A DNA stretch of 64,000 nt from an uncultured Lachnospiraceae bacterium (GTDB taxonomy: Bacteria; Bacillota; Clostridia; Lachnospirales; Lachnospiraceae). The position numbers and the translations under genes are program-made. How positions within the stretch are numbered: position 1 is the stretch's first letter; each line of letters starts with the position of its first letter. Below are positions 1 to 8,205 of this stretch, in pieces. The notes beneath the pieces are model-generated. The model was not told the origin of the DNA and searched no databases. It worked only from the letters and a program-made list of their open reading frames with translations. The stretch is taken from positions 1 through 64,000 of the forward strand of contig CADBFZ010000008.1 in NCBI GenBank assembly GCA_902794095.1, in the 5' to 3' direction.

Positions 1-75
1 ATTATTACAATGAGAGGCGTAGCAAAGCATCGCTCGGATATCGAAGTCCGGTCGAATACCGAAAACAGATGTTAG
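1..75 (+). other. Possible 3' end of an upstream plus-strand gene
   Basis: Frame 1 is open from the window edge to a TAG at 73-75, 24 codons with a basic composition. It could be the tail of a gene that begins outside the window or chance. No conserved motif is visible, and nothing else was recognised between 1 and 83. Confidence 0.15.
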
Positions 76-83
76 CTGCATAG

Positions 84-110
84 AAAAACTCCAGCGATTC
101 CTCGCTGGAG
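84..110 (-). terminator. Terminator after metK-glf
   Basis: Read on the minus strand, a perfect 9-bp stem (89-97 with 102-110) with a four-base loop is followed by five T residues (84-88). It lies about 60 bases beyond the glf stop codon and probably ends the metK-glf transcript. A second small inverted repeat (CAAAAG/CTTTTG, 111-127) sits between the gene and this hairpin. Confidence 0.75.
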
Positions 111-170
111 CAAAAGTCTAACTTTTGGGGGTCACCTCATAATCTGCAGGGTTTTTCTTATTTTGTCAGA

Positions 171-1292
171 TCATTTAGCAAGTTCAGTGTCTGCAAGTTC
201 AAGAGCAGATGCAATGACCTTATCCATATCATAGTACTTATATACTCCGAGTCTTCCGCCGAAGATAACATCTCTTTCGGCATCCGCAAGCTCTTTGTAC
301 TGTTCGTAAAGCTTGGTGTTTCTGTCATTATTAACCGGATAATAAGGCTCATCTCCGGGCTTCCACTCGGAAGGATACTCTCTGGTTATGACAGTTCCGT
401 CACCTTTTCCGAATTCGAAATGCTTATGCTCGATGATCCTGGTATATGGCACATCCGCGGATGTGTAATTAACTGCCGCATTTCCCTGGAAGTTATCTAC
501 ATCGGGAAGATACTCTTCTTCGAATCTGAGGGATCTGTATTCGAGAACTCCGAGTTTGAATCCGAAGTATTCATCAACAGGACCTGTGTAGATCACCTTA
601 TCAAATGACTCAGGTTCGGGAGATGCAAAGTTCTTCTCCAGGAAATCCCTGTAAGTAATTCCGAGTCTGACTTCTGTTCCGTCCAGCATCTTCCCCACCA
701 TCTCGGTATATCCGCCAATGGGGATACCCTGATATCTGTCATTGAAATAATTGTTGTCAAAAGTAAATCTGACGGGAAGTCTCTTAATAATGAATGCGGG
801 AAGTTCCGTACAATCCCTTCCCCACTGCTTACGGGTATAGCCCTTGATCAGCTTCTCGTAAATGTCGCGGCCCACAAGATTCAGTGCCTGCTCTTCGAGA
901 TTGGCAGGCTCCTCTTTGTAGCAGTCCGCCTTCTGCTCATCAATAATCTTCTTAGCTTCTTCGGGTGTGGAAATATTCCACATCTTACTGAAGGTGTTCA
1001 TGTTGAAGGGAAGATTGTAGAGCTCATCACCGTATCTTGCTATGGGTGAATTTACGAAGTTGTTAAACTCCGCAAATTCTTGAACATAGTCCCATACTCT
1101 TTTGTCGGAAGTATGGAAAATATGTGCTCCGTATTTGTGAACCTGAATGCCGTGTTCTTCCTTGGAATAAACATTGCCGGCAATCTGTTCTCTTTTGTCT
1201 ATTACAAGACAAGTCTTACCGGCCTTCTTAGCTCTTTCGGCAAATACCGCTCCGAAAAGGCCTGCTCCGACTATCAGATAATCATATCTCAT
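171..1292 (-). CDS. glf: UDP-galactopyranose mutase
   Basis: Flavoenzyme that interconverts UDP-galactopyranose and UDP-galactofuranose, supplying Galf for cell-surface glycans in the cytoplasm. The 373-residue protein has the usual family length. It opens with a Rossmann FAD-binding segment ([12 protein letters not shown], residues 8-19), then the family stretch around [22 protein letters not shown] shortened by variation, and the central [11 protein letters not shown] motif near residue 150 typical of Glf. The ATG overlaps the metK stop codon as ATGA (1289-1292), so the two are translationally coupled and share the upstream SAM riboswitch. A Galf glycosyltransferase is not visible nearby. 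Identification is secure at family level. Confidence 0.95.
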   Translation of the reverse strand: MRYDYLIVGAGLFGAVFAERAKKAGKTCLVIDKREQIAGNVYSKEEHGIQVHKYGAHIFHTSDKRVWDYVQEFAEFNNFVNSPIARYGDELYNLPFNMNTFSKMWNISTPEEAKKIIDEQKADCYKEEPANLEEQALNLVGRDIYEKLIKGYTRKQWGRDCTELPAFIIKRLPVRFTFDNNYFNDRYQGIPIGGYTEMVGKMLDGTEVRLGITYRDFLEKNFASPEPESFDKVIYTGPVDEYFGFKLGVLEYRSLRFEEEYLPDVDNFQGNAAVNYTSADVPYTRIIEHKHFEFGKGDGTVITREYPSEWKPGDEPYYPVNNDRNTKLYEQYKELADAERDVIFGGRLGVYKYYDMDKVIASALELADTELAK

Positions 1293-2479
1293 TTGATATA
1301 TCCCTTTAACAGCTCTGCCTTATCGGTCTTCTCCCAAGGGAGCTCAACATCGGTTCTTCCGAAATGACCGTAAGCTGAAGTTGCCTTATAGATGGGACGT
1401 CTGAGATCAAGCATCTTGATGATTCCTGCGGGACGAAGATCGAAGTTCTCTCTTACGATCTCAACAAGCTTATCGTCTGCGATCTTACCGGTTCCGAAGG
1501 TGTCTACCATTACGGAAGTAGGCTGAGCAACACCGATTGCATATGAAAGCTGGATCTCACACTTGTCAGCAATACCTGCAGCAACGATGTTCTTTGCAAC
1601 GTATCTTGCTGCGTATGCCGCACTTCTGTCTACCTTGGTGCAGTCTTTTCCGGAGAATGCTCCGCCGCCGTGACGAGCATATCCGCCGTAGGTGTCAACG
1701 ATGATCTTTCTTCCGGTAAGTCCTGCGTCACCGTTGGGTCCGCCGATTACGAATCTTCCGGTAGGATTGATGAAGAACTTGGTGTTCTCGTCGATCATCT
1801 CCTTGGGAAGAACGGGATCGAATACATACTTCTTGATGTCCTCATGGATCTGCTCCTGAGTAACCTTGTCATCATGCTGGGTGGAAAGAACAACTGCCTC
1901 AAGTCTTACAGGCTTTCCGTTCTCATCATACTCAACGGATACCTGGCTCTTTCCGTCTGCTCTGAGATAGGGAAGAGTTCCGTTCTTTCTTACTTCGGTA
2001 AGTTTTCTGGTAAGCTTATGTGCAAGCGAGATGGGATAAGGCATAAGTTCGGGAGTCTCATTAACCGCGAATCCGAACATCATTCCCTGATCTCCTGCGC
2101 CGATTGCCTCGATCTGCTCGTCGCTCATCTGGTTCTCTCTTGCCTCGAGTGCCTTGTCGACACCCATAGCAATGTCGGGAGACTGCTTGTCGAGTGCTAC
2201 GAGAACTGCACAGGTCTTGCCGTCGAATCCCTTCTCGGATGAATCGTATCCGATGTCGATGATGGTCTTTCTTGCGATATCCTGGATATCAACATTAGCC
2301 TTGGTAGTGATCTCGCCGGTGATAAGTACGAATCCGGTGCAGGTTGCGGTCTCACAAGCAACACGGCTCATGGGATCCTGCTCGATCATCGCATCAAGTA
2401 TTGCGTCCGATACCGCATCACAGATTTTATCGGGATGTCCTTCGGTAACGGATTCGGAAGTAAATAAGATTTTTTCCAT
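1289..2479 (-). CDS. metK: S-adenosylmethionine synthetase
   Basis: Cytoplasmic enzyme that makes S-adenosylmethionine from methionine and ATP. The 396-residue protein carries the N-terminal [10 protein letters not shown] signature, the [12 protein letters not shown] substrate loop near residue 120 and the [16 protein letters not shown] phosphate-binding signature near residue 270. The length matches bacterial MetK. The start is an ATG with GGAAAGGA six bases upstream. A SAM-I riboswitch with its own terminator precedes the gene, so expression should fall when SAM is plentiful. It is followed directly by glf in a four-base overlap. Confidence 0.98.
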   Translation of the reverse strand: MEKILFTSESVTEGHPDKICDAVSDAILDAMIEQDPMSRVACETATCTGFVLITGEITTKANVDIQDIARKTIIDIGYDSSEKGFDGKTCAVLVALDKQSPDIAMGVDKALEARENQMSDEQIEAIGAGDQGMMFGFAVNETPELMPYPISLAHKLTRKLTEVRKNGTLPYLRADGKSQVSVEYDENGKPVRLEAVVLSTQHDDKVTQEQIHEDIKKYVFDPVLPKEMIDENTKFFINPTGRFVIGGPNGDAGLTGRKIIVDTYGGYARHGGGAFSGKDCTKVDRSAAYAARYVAKNIVAAGIADKCEIQLSYAIGVAQPTSVMVDTFGTGKIADDKLVEIVRENFDLRPAGIIKMLDLRRPIYKATSAYGHFGRTDVELPWEKTDKAELLKGYIK

Positions 2480-2512
2480 AAAATTCCTTTCCGGCCTTAC
2501 GGCCCTTTACCA

Positions 2513-2672
2513 CACAAAAAAACCGCTTCCTCAAACAAGAAGCGGATTTAGTCGTGTAAAAACTTTCCTCTTATTGTTCGAAATATCGCTCAGGTGGGCA
2601 CCTTCCTATAAAGGGGTTGCCGTGGCTTCATCGGTCCTATGTACCTCTGCCAACTCTGAATAAGGGGTAAAA
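2513..2672 (-). promoter_or_regulatory. SAM-I (S-box) riboswitch with terminator
   Basis: On the minus strand, reading from about 2672 down, the S-box core is recognisable: CTTATTCAGAG (2654-2664), the GATGAAGCC..CGGCAACC block (about 2615-2635) and a GGTGCC..CACCTGAGCGAT block (about 2585-2605). The P1 arms are CCTTATT and AATAAGAGG near 2571. Directly after comes a terminator stem, CCGCTTC..GAAGCGG (2523-2545) with a run of T (2515-2522), ending 36 bases before the metK start. This is the standard OFF-switch layout: SAM binding stabilises P1 and allows the terminator to form. Confidence 0.95.
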
Positions 2673-2712
2673 CTTATTAAGTTAAATAAAAACTACTATA
2701 TATAAGGATATA

Positions 2713-2718
2713 TGTCAA
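2713..2718 (-). promoter_or_regulatory. metK: Possible -35 box of metK promoter
   Basis: TTGACA on the minus strand lies just upstream of the riboswitch. No good -10 hexamer is seen at 17 bp spacing (TAGTTT at 2690-2695), and the A/T-rich stretch offers only poor alternatives, so only the -35 is suggested. Confidence 0.35.
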
Positions 2719-2736
2719 TATCCGAGTATATCTATT

Positions 2737-4029
2737 TTAGCTGGTCATCAGTTTGAAATTGCGATAATCGTTATCTCTTCTGACAACGCTCACATCCGCA
2801 CCGAGACCTTTGAGTTTGAGTTCAAAATCTTCATATCCTCTCTGGATATATCTGATATTGTCTACGATGCTCTCTCCCTCAGCTGCAAGTGCCGCAAGTA
2901 CAAGTGCTGCGCCTGCTCTTAAGTCGGGAGCCGCAATTCCTGCTCCGGTGTATTTGGATACTCCGTCGATGATGGCGGTATTACCCTCAACCTTGATGTT
3001 GGCGCCCATTCTGATAAGTTCGTCAACATACTTGAAACGATTCTCGAAGATGCTCTCGGTTACGATACTGGTTCCTTCAGAAAGTCCGAGTACAACAGTA
3101 ATCTGAGGCTGCATGTCAGTCGGGAATCCGGGATAGGGAAGAGTCTTGATATGTGTATGTCTGAGAGGTCTGGAACATACAACTCTTACCTGATCTCCCT
3201 GCTCCATTACCTCGCATCCGATTTCAAGGAGCTTAGCGGTGATGGACTCAAGGTGCTTGGGAATTACATTCTTAACGGTTATATCACCCTTTGTTGCGGC
3301 AGCTGCCAGCATAAAGGTTCCTGCTTCGATCTGATCGGGAACGATGGTGTAATCTGTTCCGTGAAGCTTGGGTACTCCCTTGATACGGATTACGTCGGTT
3401 CCTGCCCCCTTGATATTTGCACCCATGGAGTTAAGGAAGTTTGCCACGTCTACAACGTGAGGTTCCTTAGCCGCATTCTCGATAATGGTCTTGCCCTCTG
3501 CCATTGTAGCAGCGAGCATTACATTAATGGTCGCGCCGACACTGACGACGTCCATATAAATATGGCTGCCCGTCAGACGCTGTGCTCTGGTTTTGATCAT
3601 TCCGTGTTCGAGAATAACTTCGGCTCCGAGTGCTCTGAAGCCTTTGATATGCTGATCGATGGCTCTGCATCCGATGTCACATCCTCCGGGGAGAGTAACT
3701 TCGGCGGATTTATATTTACCGAGCATTGCACCGATCAGATAATAAGATGCTCTGATCTTCTTGATATTCTCATCGCATACCACCGTGCTGCCGATATTGG
3801 CTGCGTTGATGGTGATACGGTGACGATCTTCTTTATTAACGATTATTCCTATACTTCCCATAGCGTCCATGAGCACGTTGGTGTCACGAACATCGGGAAC
3901 GTTATCTATATGGACGGTCTCATCGGTCATAATTGAGGCGGCTAATATAGGAAGAGCTGCGTTCTTCGCACCTCCTATCTCTACTTCCCCAACCAATGAA
4001 TTTCCGCCGTGAATCAGGTACTGTTCCAT
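2737..4029 (-). CDS. murA: UDP-N-acetylglucosamine 1-carboxyvinyltransferase
   Basis: Transfers enolpyruvate from PEP to UDP-GlcNAc, the first committed step of peptidoglycan synthesis in the cytoplasm. The 430-residue protein begins with the substrate-binding GGAKNAALP segment (residues 19-27) and has the catalytic cysteine in LPGGCDIG (Cys117), the residue targeted by fosfomycin in this family. The two-fold inside-out barrel repeats are apparent, with a second repeat near PGFPTDMQPQ (about residue 300). The start has AAGGGG upstream. Many Firmicutes have two MurA paralogues, and only this one is in view. Confidence 0.96.
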   Translation of the reverse strand: MEQYLIHGGNSLVGEVEIGGAKNAALPILAASIMTDETVHIDNVPDVRDTNVLMDAMGSIGIIVNKEDRHRITINAANIGSTVVCDENIKKIRASYYLIGAMLGKYKSAEVTLPGGCDIGCRAIDQHIKGFRALGAEVILEHGMIKTRAQRLTGSHIYMDVVSVGATINVMLAATMAEGKTIIENAAKEPHVVDVANFLNSMGANIKGAGTDVIRIKGVPKLHGTDYTIVPDQIEAGTFMLAAAATKGDITVKNVIPKHLESITAKLLEIGCEVMEQGDQVRVVCSRPLRHTHIKTLPYPGFPTDMQPQITVVLGLSEGTSIVTESIFENRFKYVDELIRMGANIKVEGNTAIIDGVSKYTGAGIAAPDLRAGAALVLAALAAEGESIVDNIRYIQRGYEDFELKLKGLGADVSVVRRDNDYRNFKLMTS

Positions 4030-4068
4030 GAAAAGCCCCTTGATAGTTACGGATTTAAATACGCAAAG

Positions 4069-4097
4069 ACTTTAACACAAAATACCCCTAATGTCCA
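4069..4097 (-). promoter_or_regulatory. murA: murA promoter
   Basis: Minus-strand TGGACA (4092-4097), 17 bp, TAAAGT (4069-4074), about 40 bases upstream of the murA start. The rest of the 4030-4180 gap shows nothing further that I can name. Confidence 0.6.
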
Positions 4098-4180
4098 GCC
4101 TGCAGCCCCCTGTGAGAGCGCTTTCAAGGCCTTCGTTTCCTAAAATTTCTCTAAATTGCGCGTTTTTTATAACGAACGCT

Positions 4181-4924
4181 TTACTTCAGTTCCCTTTTTA
4201 TTGAAGAATAGGTCTCCTGCATGGCAGATCCCACATATCCGCCTATATTTTTAAGTGCTTCCTTGTCCAGAGCCTTGGGATCAATGGGATCTCCGAACTC
4301 TACAACAACCTTGGTGGGCTTTACAAAGGGAATATGTCTAATAAGGATATTCTCCGCTCCCACAATGGTCATGGGCTGGATCAGAGCTCCGCTCTTGGTA
4401 GCTATCTTAAAACTTCCGTTGTGCATGGGAAGAAGCTTATCCGTTTCGTAATCCCTGTTTCTGGTTCCCTCGGGGAAAATAAGGACCGATACACCGGTCT
4501 TGGCAAGCTCGATTGCCTTCAAAATGGTCTCGAGACCCTTTCTGGTATTCTTCCTATCCAGGAACTGGCACTTAAGGAGCATCATCCAGATGCTCAAAAG
4601 AGGGATCAGTTTAGTTGACTTTTTAGCAATGACAGCAGTAGGGCATTTGCAAAGGGGATAAGCCACTACGATATCAAAGATGCTTCTGTGGTTACCCACA
4701 TAGAGAAGCGCTTTATCCTGAGGAACCTTATCCTTGCCCCTTACCTCTACCTTGATGCCGCAGAGGGTCCACACACATCTGAAGCCCCACATGACTACCG
4801 AATTTGCCAACTTGTCAGCTTTAGCCGGATTGGTCTTGCTCATTATCAGGCTAACCAACATGAGGGGAGTGGTGAAGATCAAAAACAGCGCCACATAAAC
4901 AAACGTAATAAACAATCTGATCAT
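4181..4924 (-). CDS. plsC: 1-acyl-sn-glycerol-3-phosphate acyltransferase
   Basis: Membrane-bound acyltransferase that adds the second acyl chain to lysophosphatidic acid in phospholipid synthesis. The 247-residue protein has a hydrophobic N-terminal segment (residues about 3-27), the acyltransferase motif NHRSIFD (H79 and D84), and the FPEGTR motif (150-155) that binds the glycerol phosphate. Length and order match PlsC. The ATG has a weak AAGGG site about 8 bases upstream. It stands 36 bases after the lipoprotein gene on the same strand, probably co-transcribed. Confidence 0.9.
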   Translation of the reverse strand: MIRLFITFVYVALFLIFTTPLMLVSLIMSKTNPAKADKLANSVVMWGFRCVWTLCGIKVEVRGKDKVPQDKALLYVGNHRSIFDIVVAYPLCKCPTAVIAKKSTKLIPLLSIWMMLLKCQFLDRKNTRKGLETILKAIELAKTGVSVLIFPEGTRNRDYETDKLLPMHNGSFKIATKSGALIQPMTIVGAENILIRHIPFVKPTKVVVEFGDPIDPKALDKEALKNIGGYVGSAMQETYSSIKRELK

Positions 4925-4959
4925 TTTAATGCCCTTTTCTACTATTGACTATCTGTTAA

Positions 4960-6219
4960 TTACAACTTTCCTTCGGATTCCAACTCAGCCATACATCCGT
5001 ATATCAGACAGTACACTCCCGCTCCCCCATCGTCCGGAGTGTATACCGAAGATTCAACATTAAGACCCGAGAGATAATGAAGCATCATCTGCATGGTCCT
5101 GTCATATTCATATCCCTTGAGGATATAATTGGCGCTCATCAGGATCCTGATATAAGCGATCATCTCCTCGGGACTTCCCGTCTGGGAAGACAAAGGATCC
5201 GTGATCTCCCTGCGCCTGTTGTTAATAACCTGTGCATTTGACAGGATTGTGGATACCAGCATGTCGCAAAGTTCTTTATCCACAGCCTGCCTGGTCACAA
5301 TATATGTCATCGCCCCGTACATATACCCTTCGTCGGGATATGCGTCGGGTGACGAGAAATAATCCTTATAATTTAACAGTTCCGCAGCATAGGCCGAATC
5401 TCCCGATGCCCTGTAAAGCTCTGCCAGAGCCCTGAAAGCAGCGGAGTCACTCTTTAACACATTGCCGCTTTGGGAATAGATGGAAGATGCCTTCTGAAGG
5501 CACTCTGTTGCAAGCGAGCTGTCGTACTCTTTATAGAGAAAAGAAAACTTTGCGAGTATAGTTGCATAGATAACCGCCTCGGTTCCCACACTTTCAGAAT
5601 AATCGCTTCCGGAGATCCAGTCCCTTACACATACAAGCTGCTCGGGAGCGCTGGATACTATATCGCTCTGAGTGGTCTCTTCATCCGTCATTCCGTACCA
5701 CTCGTATGCTTGGAGATAATCCAGAACCGCCTGAGGCGATGCGGAAAGGTCCTTCAAACTGTCCATTGCACGGACATTGGTCTGGATACGGCTGAGCAAA
5801 TAGTGATCCGATGTGATGCTGAAGTTTTCCGAGCATCCGTAGATATCGCATTCAATCCTATAATTTCCGTCCGTCGTAAGAGATGAGAAATCAGCTTTCA
5901 TTAAAGCCTCGTTTCCCTTGACCTCTTCAAACATTCCTTCAAAAACAATACGGTCGCGGTCGATATCTCTGATGCTGAAATATAAAACTTCATCCTGTCC
6001 CTGGGCAAGGCGAAGATATGCGATCTTCTGTGAGCCCGATGAATAACCGGACAGATCTATCATGATATTGGGAAGACCTGTGGGAACGACATAGTCAAGA
6101 ACCGCCACGGGTTCCATACTCCTGCCAAGGGCAACGCCCGTGCCGCATGCCGAAAGGCCCAGAACGCAGCACATAAAAAATGAAGCGTATGAAATTGTAT
6201 GTTTCTTCATACGCCCCAT
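4960..6219 (-). CDS. Lipoprotein with GH9-type Ig domain
   Basis: Probable lipid-anchored extracellular protein of 419 residues. A signal peptide ends in lipobox LSAC with the lipidated Cys at 25. Residues about 45-130 resemble the immunoglobulin-like domain found at the N terminus of family 9 glycoside hydrolases (hydrophobic IMIDLSGY start, FSSLTTDGNYRI end). The remaining roughly 280 residues are alpha-helical and look like a shortened (alpha/alpha)6 barrel. The usual GH9 catalytic DAGD motif is not seen, only a DWISGSDYSES segment at the comparable place. I infer a degenerate or non-catalytic glycan-binding protein. Start: an ATG at 6219 with GGGGAG upstream is preferred over a TTG at 6240; a third ATG at 6210 is possible. 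Confidence 0.6.
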   Translation of the reverse strand: MGRMKKHTISYASFFMCCVLGLSACGTGVALGRSMEPVAVLDYVVPTGLPNIMIDLSGYSSGSQKIAYLRLAQGQDEVLYFSIRDIDRDRIVFEGMFEEVKGNEALMKADFSSLTTDGNYRIECDIYGCSENFSITSDHYLLSRIQTNVRAMDSLKDLSASPQAVLDYLQAYEWYGMTDEETTQSDIVSSAPEQLVCVRDWISGSDYSESVGTEAVIYATILAKFSFLYKEYDSSLATECLQKASSIYSQSGNVLKSDSAAFRALAELYRASGDSAYAAELLNYKDYFSSPDAYPDEGYMYGAMTYIVTRQAVDKELCDMLVSTILSNAQVINNRRREITDPLSSQTGSPEEMIAYIRILMSANYILKGYEYDRTMQMMLHYLSGLNVESSVYTPDDGGAGVYCLIYGCMAELESEGKL

Positions 6220-6282
6220 TTTCTCTCCCCGTATATACAAAACACACGGGATTATTTTACCACCAAATCACCGGCCGGTCTA

Positions 6283-7443
6283 TCAACTTACCATATCGAC
6301 CTGCTGAACCGTTCCGGCTCTTCCGTCCTCGTAGAGGAACATTCCCGTAGAACGGATCACGGCATTTGTCTTATTGAACATATCTTTAACGGAGTACTCG
6401 GTATGTGCGTTCATCAGATTGATGGCACCTACTCCCGCTTCCTTCAGATCAAGAAGCTTATCTGTTCCATCTTCCTCCTTGACCCATATGCGAAGCTTGT
6501 CAAAGATCTCATCATCTTCGTCTATCCATCCGTCTTTATCGCTGTCAAAACGGGCCAGTTCTTTAAATCCGTTTCCTGTCTTCGTCCCGAATAGTTCGGA
6601 TCCGTCGTTTATCTTACCGTCCGAATTGATATCAAGAGCAAGGAACCCACTTCCGGATGAAAGTGATTTGATCTTCTCCTCTTCTCCGTCCGAATCAAGG
6701 TCAAAATAAAACTCCTGATCCGAGACTTCGGTTACTCCGGGCTTTAAATTGATGACAAGGGGATCGACACAATTACCGACACCAAAATTGATCCTTTCTT
6801 CGGACATCTTCTCGAACTCTCTGCTCATGCGCACATCGATGTTAAAATCAATCTCTCTTCCGTCCGCGGTAAAGGCCTTTCCCTTAGACCTGAAGCCCGT
6901 GTCCTCAGTCTCTTTGAAATAATGCTTTTCGGTTATATCGATCTGAACCGCAACCGGTGTAACCGTTTCTACATCCGTATTAAAGGATGTCTTGGCATTA
7001 GGGCATTCATAGCCTTTCCTAAGGTCTGCCATCAGCTCATCAATCCTCTTCCTGTAATCTTCAAACAGAAGCGAGAAGATATAAAGAGCCGACATCTTGC
7101 GGACATATATGGAAGATTCAGAGCGTGCACTTTCACTGCTCTCCTCCCTTGCCACGCCCTTGATATTCATGTTGTTCATGATATCTTCGATGGTAGCTTT
7201 CTTATCATCCGCTGTCTCATCCGTCTCCGAAGTATTGGAAACTTCGTCTTTACCCGTAGAGTCTTCATACTTTCCCAGTAGCGTATCCAGGAAAGAAGAA
7301 CCTCCGCTTCGCGCTCCGAATCCGATGTCTCCGCTTAATCCCTGACCGGACAACTTCGAAACACGCATATTCCTTTCTGCATAACTCACAGCACTGTAGC
7401 TGCGTTCGGACTCCATTCCTGTGACCGAACTTTCAATTCTCAA
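6283..7443 (-). CDS. Protein with EF-hand-like calcium loops
   Basis: 386 residues, no recognised family name. The start is the TTG at 7443, because a strong AAAGGAG lies six bases upstream and the longer frame would begin inside the preceding terminator. The N-terminal 130 residues are polar and Ser/Glu/Asp rich, apparently disordered. The C-terminal half holds three acidic loops of the DxDxDG type (about 248-253, 271-282 and 300-312), the last followed by a WIDEDDE continuation, typical of EF-hand-like calcium sites in bacterial proteins. No signal peptide or membrane segment is evident. The frame ends 40 bases before the GH9-like lipoprotein gene. Function is unknown; calcium binding is an inference. 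Confidence 0.6.
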   Translation of the reverse strand: MRIESSVTGMESERSYSAVSYAERNMRVSKLSGQGLSGDIGFGARSGGSSFLDTLLGKYEDSTGKDEVSNTSETDETADDKKATIEDIMNNMNIKGVAREESSESARSESSIYVRKMSALYIFSLLFEDYRKRIDELMADLRKGYECPNAKTSFNTDVETVTPVAVQIDITEKHYFKETEDTGFRSKGKAFTADGREIDFNIDVRMSREFEKMSEERINFGVGNCVDPLVINLKPGVTEVSDQEFYFDLDSDGEEEKIKSLSSGSGFLALDINSDGKINDGSELFGTKTGNGFKELARFDSDKDGWIDEDDEIFDKLRIWVKEEDGTDKLLDLKEAGVGAINLMNAHTEYSVKDMFNKTNAVIRSTGMFLYEDGRAGTVQQVDMVS

Positions 7444-7490
7444 TAAAATCTCCTTTCTTAAAATCCCCCCACTTACAATTTCAGACAACA

Positions 7491-7527
7491 AAAAAACGCA
7501 TCCGGGTGCATGAATCCTTTCTGCGTT
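7491..7527 (-). terminator. Possible terminator in leader of EF-hand gene
   Basis: Minus strand: AACGCA (7522-7527) pairs with TGCGTT (7495-7500), followed by a run of T. The inner part is imperfect. It sits about 50 bases upstream of the TTG start and may be a second terminator for the upstream operon or an attenuator of the EF-hand gene. Confidence 0.4.
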
Positions 7528-7562
7528 AGCCTGTCCTTGATATGAGGTTTTATTGTAAAACA

Positions 7563-7591
7563 AAAGACCGGAGGATTACCCTCCGATCTTT
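7563..7591 (-). terminator. Terminator after SseB-like gene
   Basis: Minus-strand stem AAAGA-CGGAGG type (7563-7574 with 7580-7591, one mismatch pair) with loop of five bases and a TTTTG tail, 26 bases beyond the SseB-like stop codon. Confidence 0.8.
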
Positions 7592-7616
7592 ATATCGGTT
7601 ATTTCTGCCGAAAATA

Positions 7617-8204
7617 TTAGTCTTTGTTCTCGTCCTTATTACCGGGGAAAGGAATAACTTTGGGGTCCGCACCCTTTGCCAGGACTGAAGCAACTTTCTC
7701 AAGTCTGTCCTTAGCTTCCTTCTGTTTTCTCATGGTAACTGCGGCAACGAGATTCTTGGGGATCACGATATTTTCCATAAAAGGATTGATCACGATTCCG
7801 TAGGTGGTATTTTCGCTTCCGTCGGGATTGGGTGTAAGAATAAATCTTGCAAGATCCGAGAATCTGACGGTTACGGTTTCTTTCACAAACTCCTCGGGAA
7901 GAGCGGATGCTCCTTCCATGGCCTGTGCCTTTTCAACCGTAGCGTTATCGGTAAATACTACGAAAAATCTTCTTCCGTCCGCACCTGTAAGAATGGGGAA
8001 ACGGAACTGTGCTTTACCGTTAACAAGTTTTTCTCCGTCGGGACCGACTTCTGCCTTGACTTCGGCGGGAGCAAGAAACTCCGCCTTATCAAGTTCTTCC
8101 ATAAACATTTCCTGATGCTTGGGATCGGGTGTTTTACCGTCAGCCTTGATAAGCTGCATAACACCTACAAGCATGGGATTTGAAACATTCTTGTTTAATT
8201 CCAT
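7617..8204 (-). CDS. SseB-like protein
   Basis: 195-residue soluble protein resembling the SseB N-terminal domain family, named after an E. coli protein affecting serine sensitivity whose biochemical role is not established. It has the short helical opening with NPMLVGVMQLIK, a helix-rich segment, then a beta-rich part with RFPILTGADGRRFFVVFTD and a proline-containing NPFMENIVIP stretch typical of the family. Start: the ATG at 8204 is chosen because AGGAGA lies just upstream inside the last codons of the hydratase gene; the two frames are separated by a single base, suggesting translational coupling. A longer frame to 8261 would overlap the neighbour. Moderate confidence in the family. Confidence 0.65.
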   Translation of the reverse strand: MELNKNVSNPMLVGVMQLIKADGKTPDPKHQEMFMEELDKAEFLAPAEVKAEVGPDGEKLVNGKAQFRFPILTGADGRRFFVVFTDNATVEKAQAMEGASALPEEFVKETVTVRFSDLARFILTPNPDGSENTTYGIVINPFMENIVIPKNLVAAVTMRKQKEAKDRLEKVASVLAKGADPKVIPFPGNKDENKD

Positions 8205-8205
8205 C

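Noticed and set aside
1670-3936. Plus-strand open frames opposite metK and murA (about 190 and 261 codons)
   Set aside because: Antisense shadows of highly conserved enzymes; no ribosome site and no recognisable protein features.
7443-7563. Longer start at 7563 for the EF-hand protein
   Set aside because: The frame would begin inside the terminator of the preceding gene and lacks a ribosome site; the TTG at 7443 has a strong AAAGGAG.
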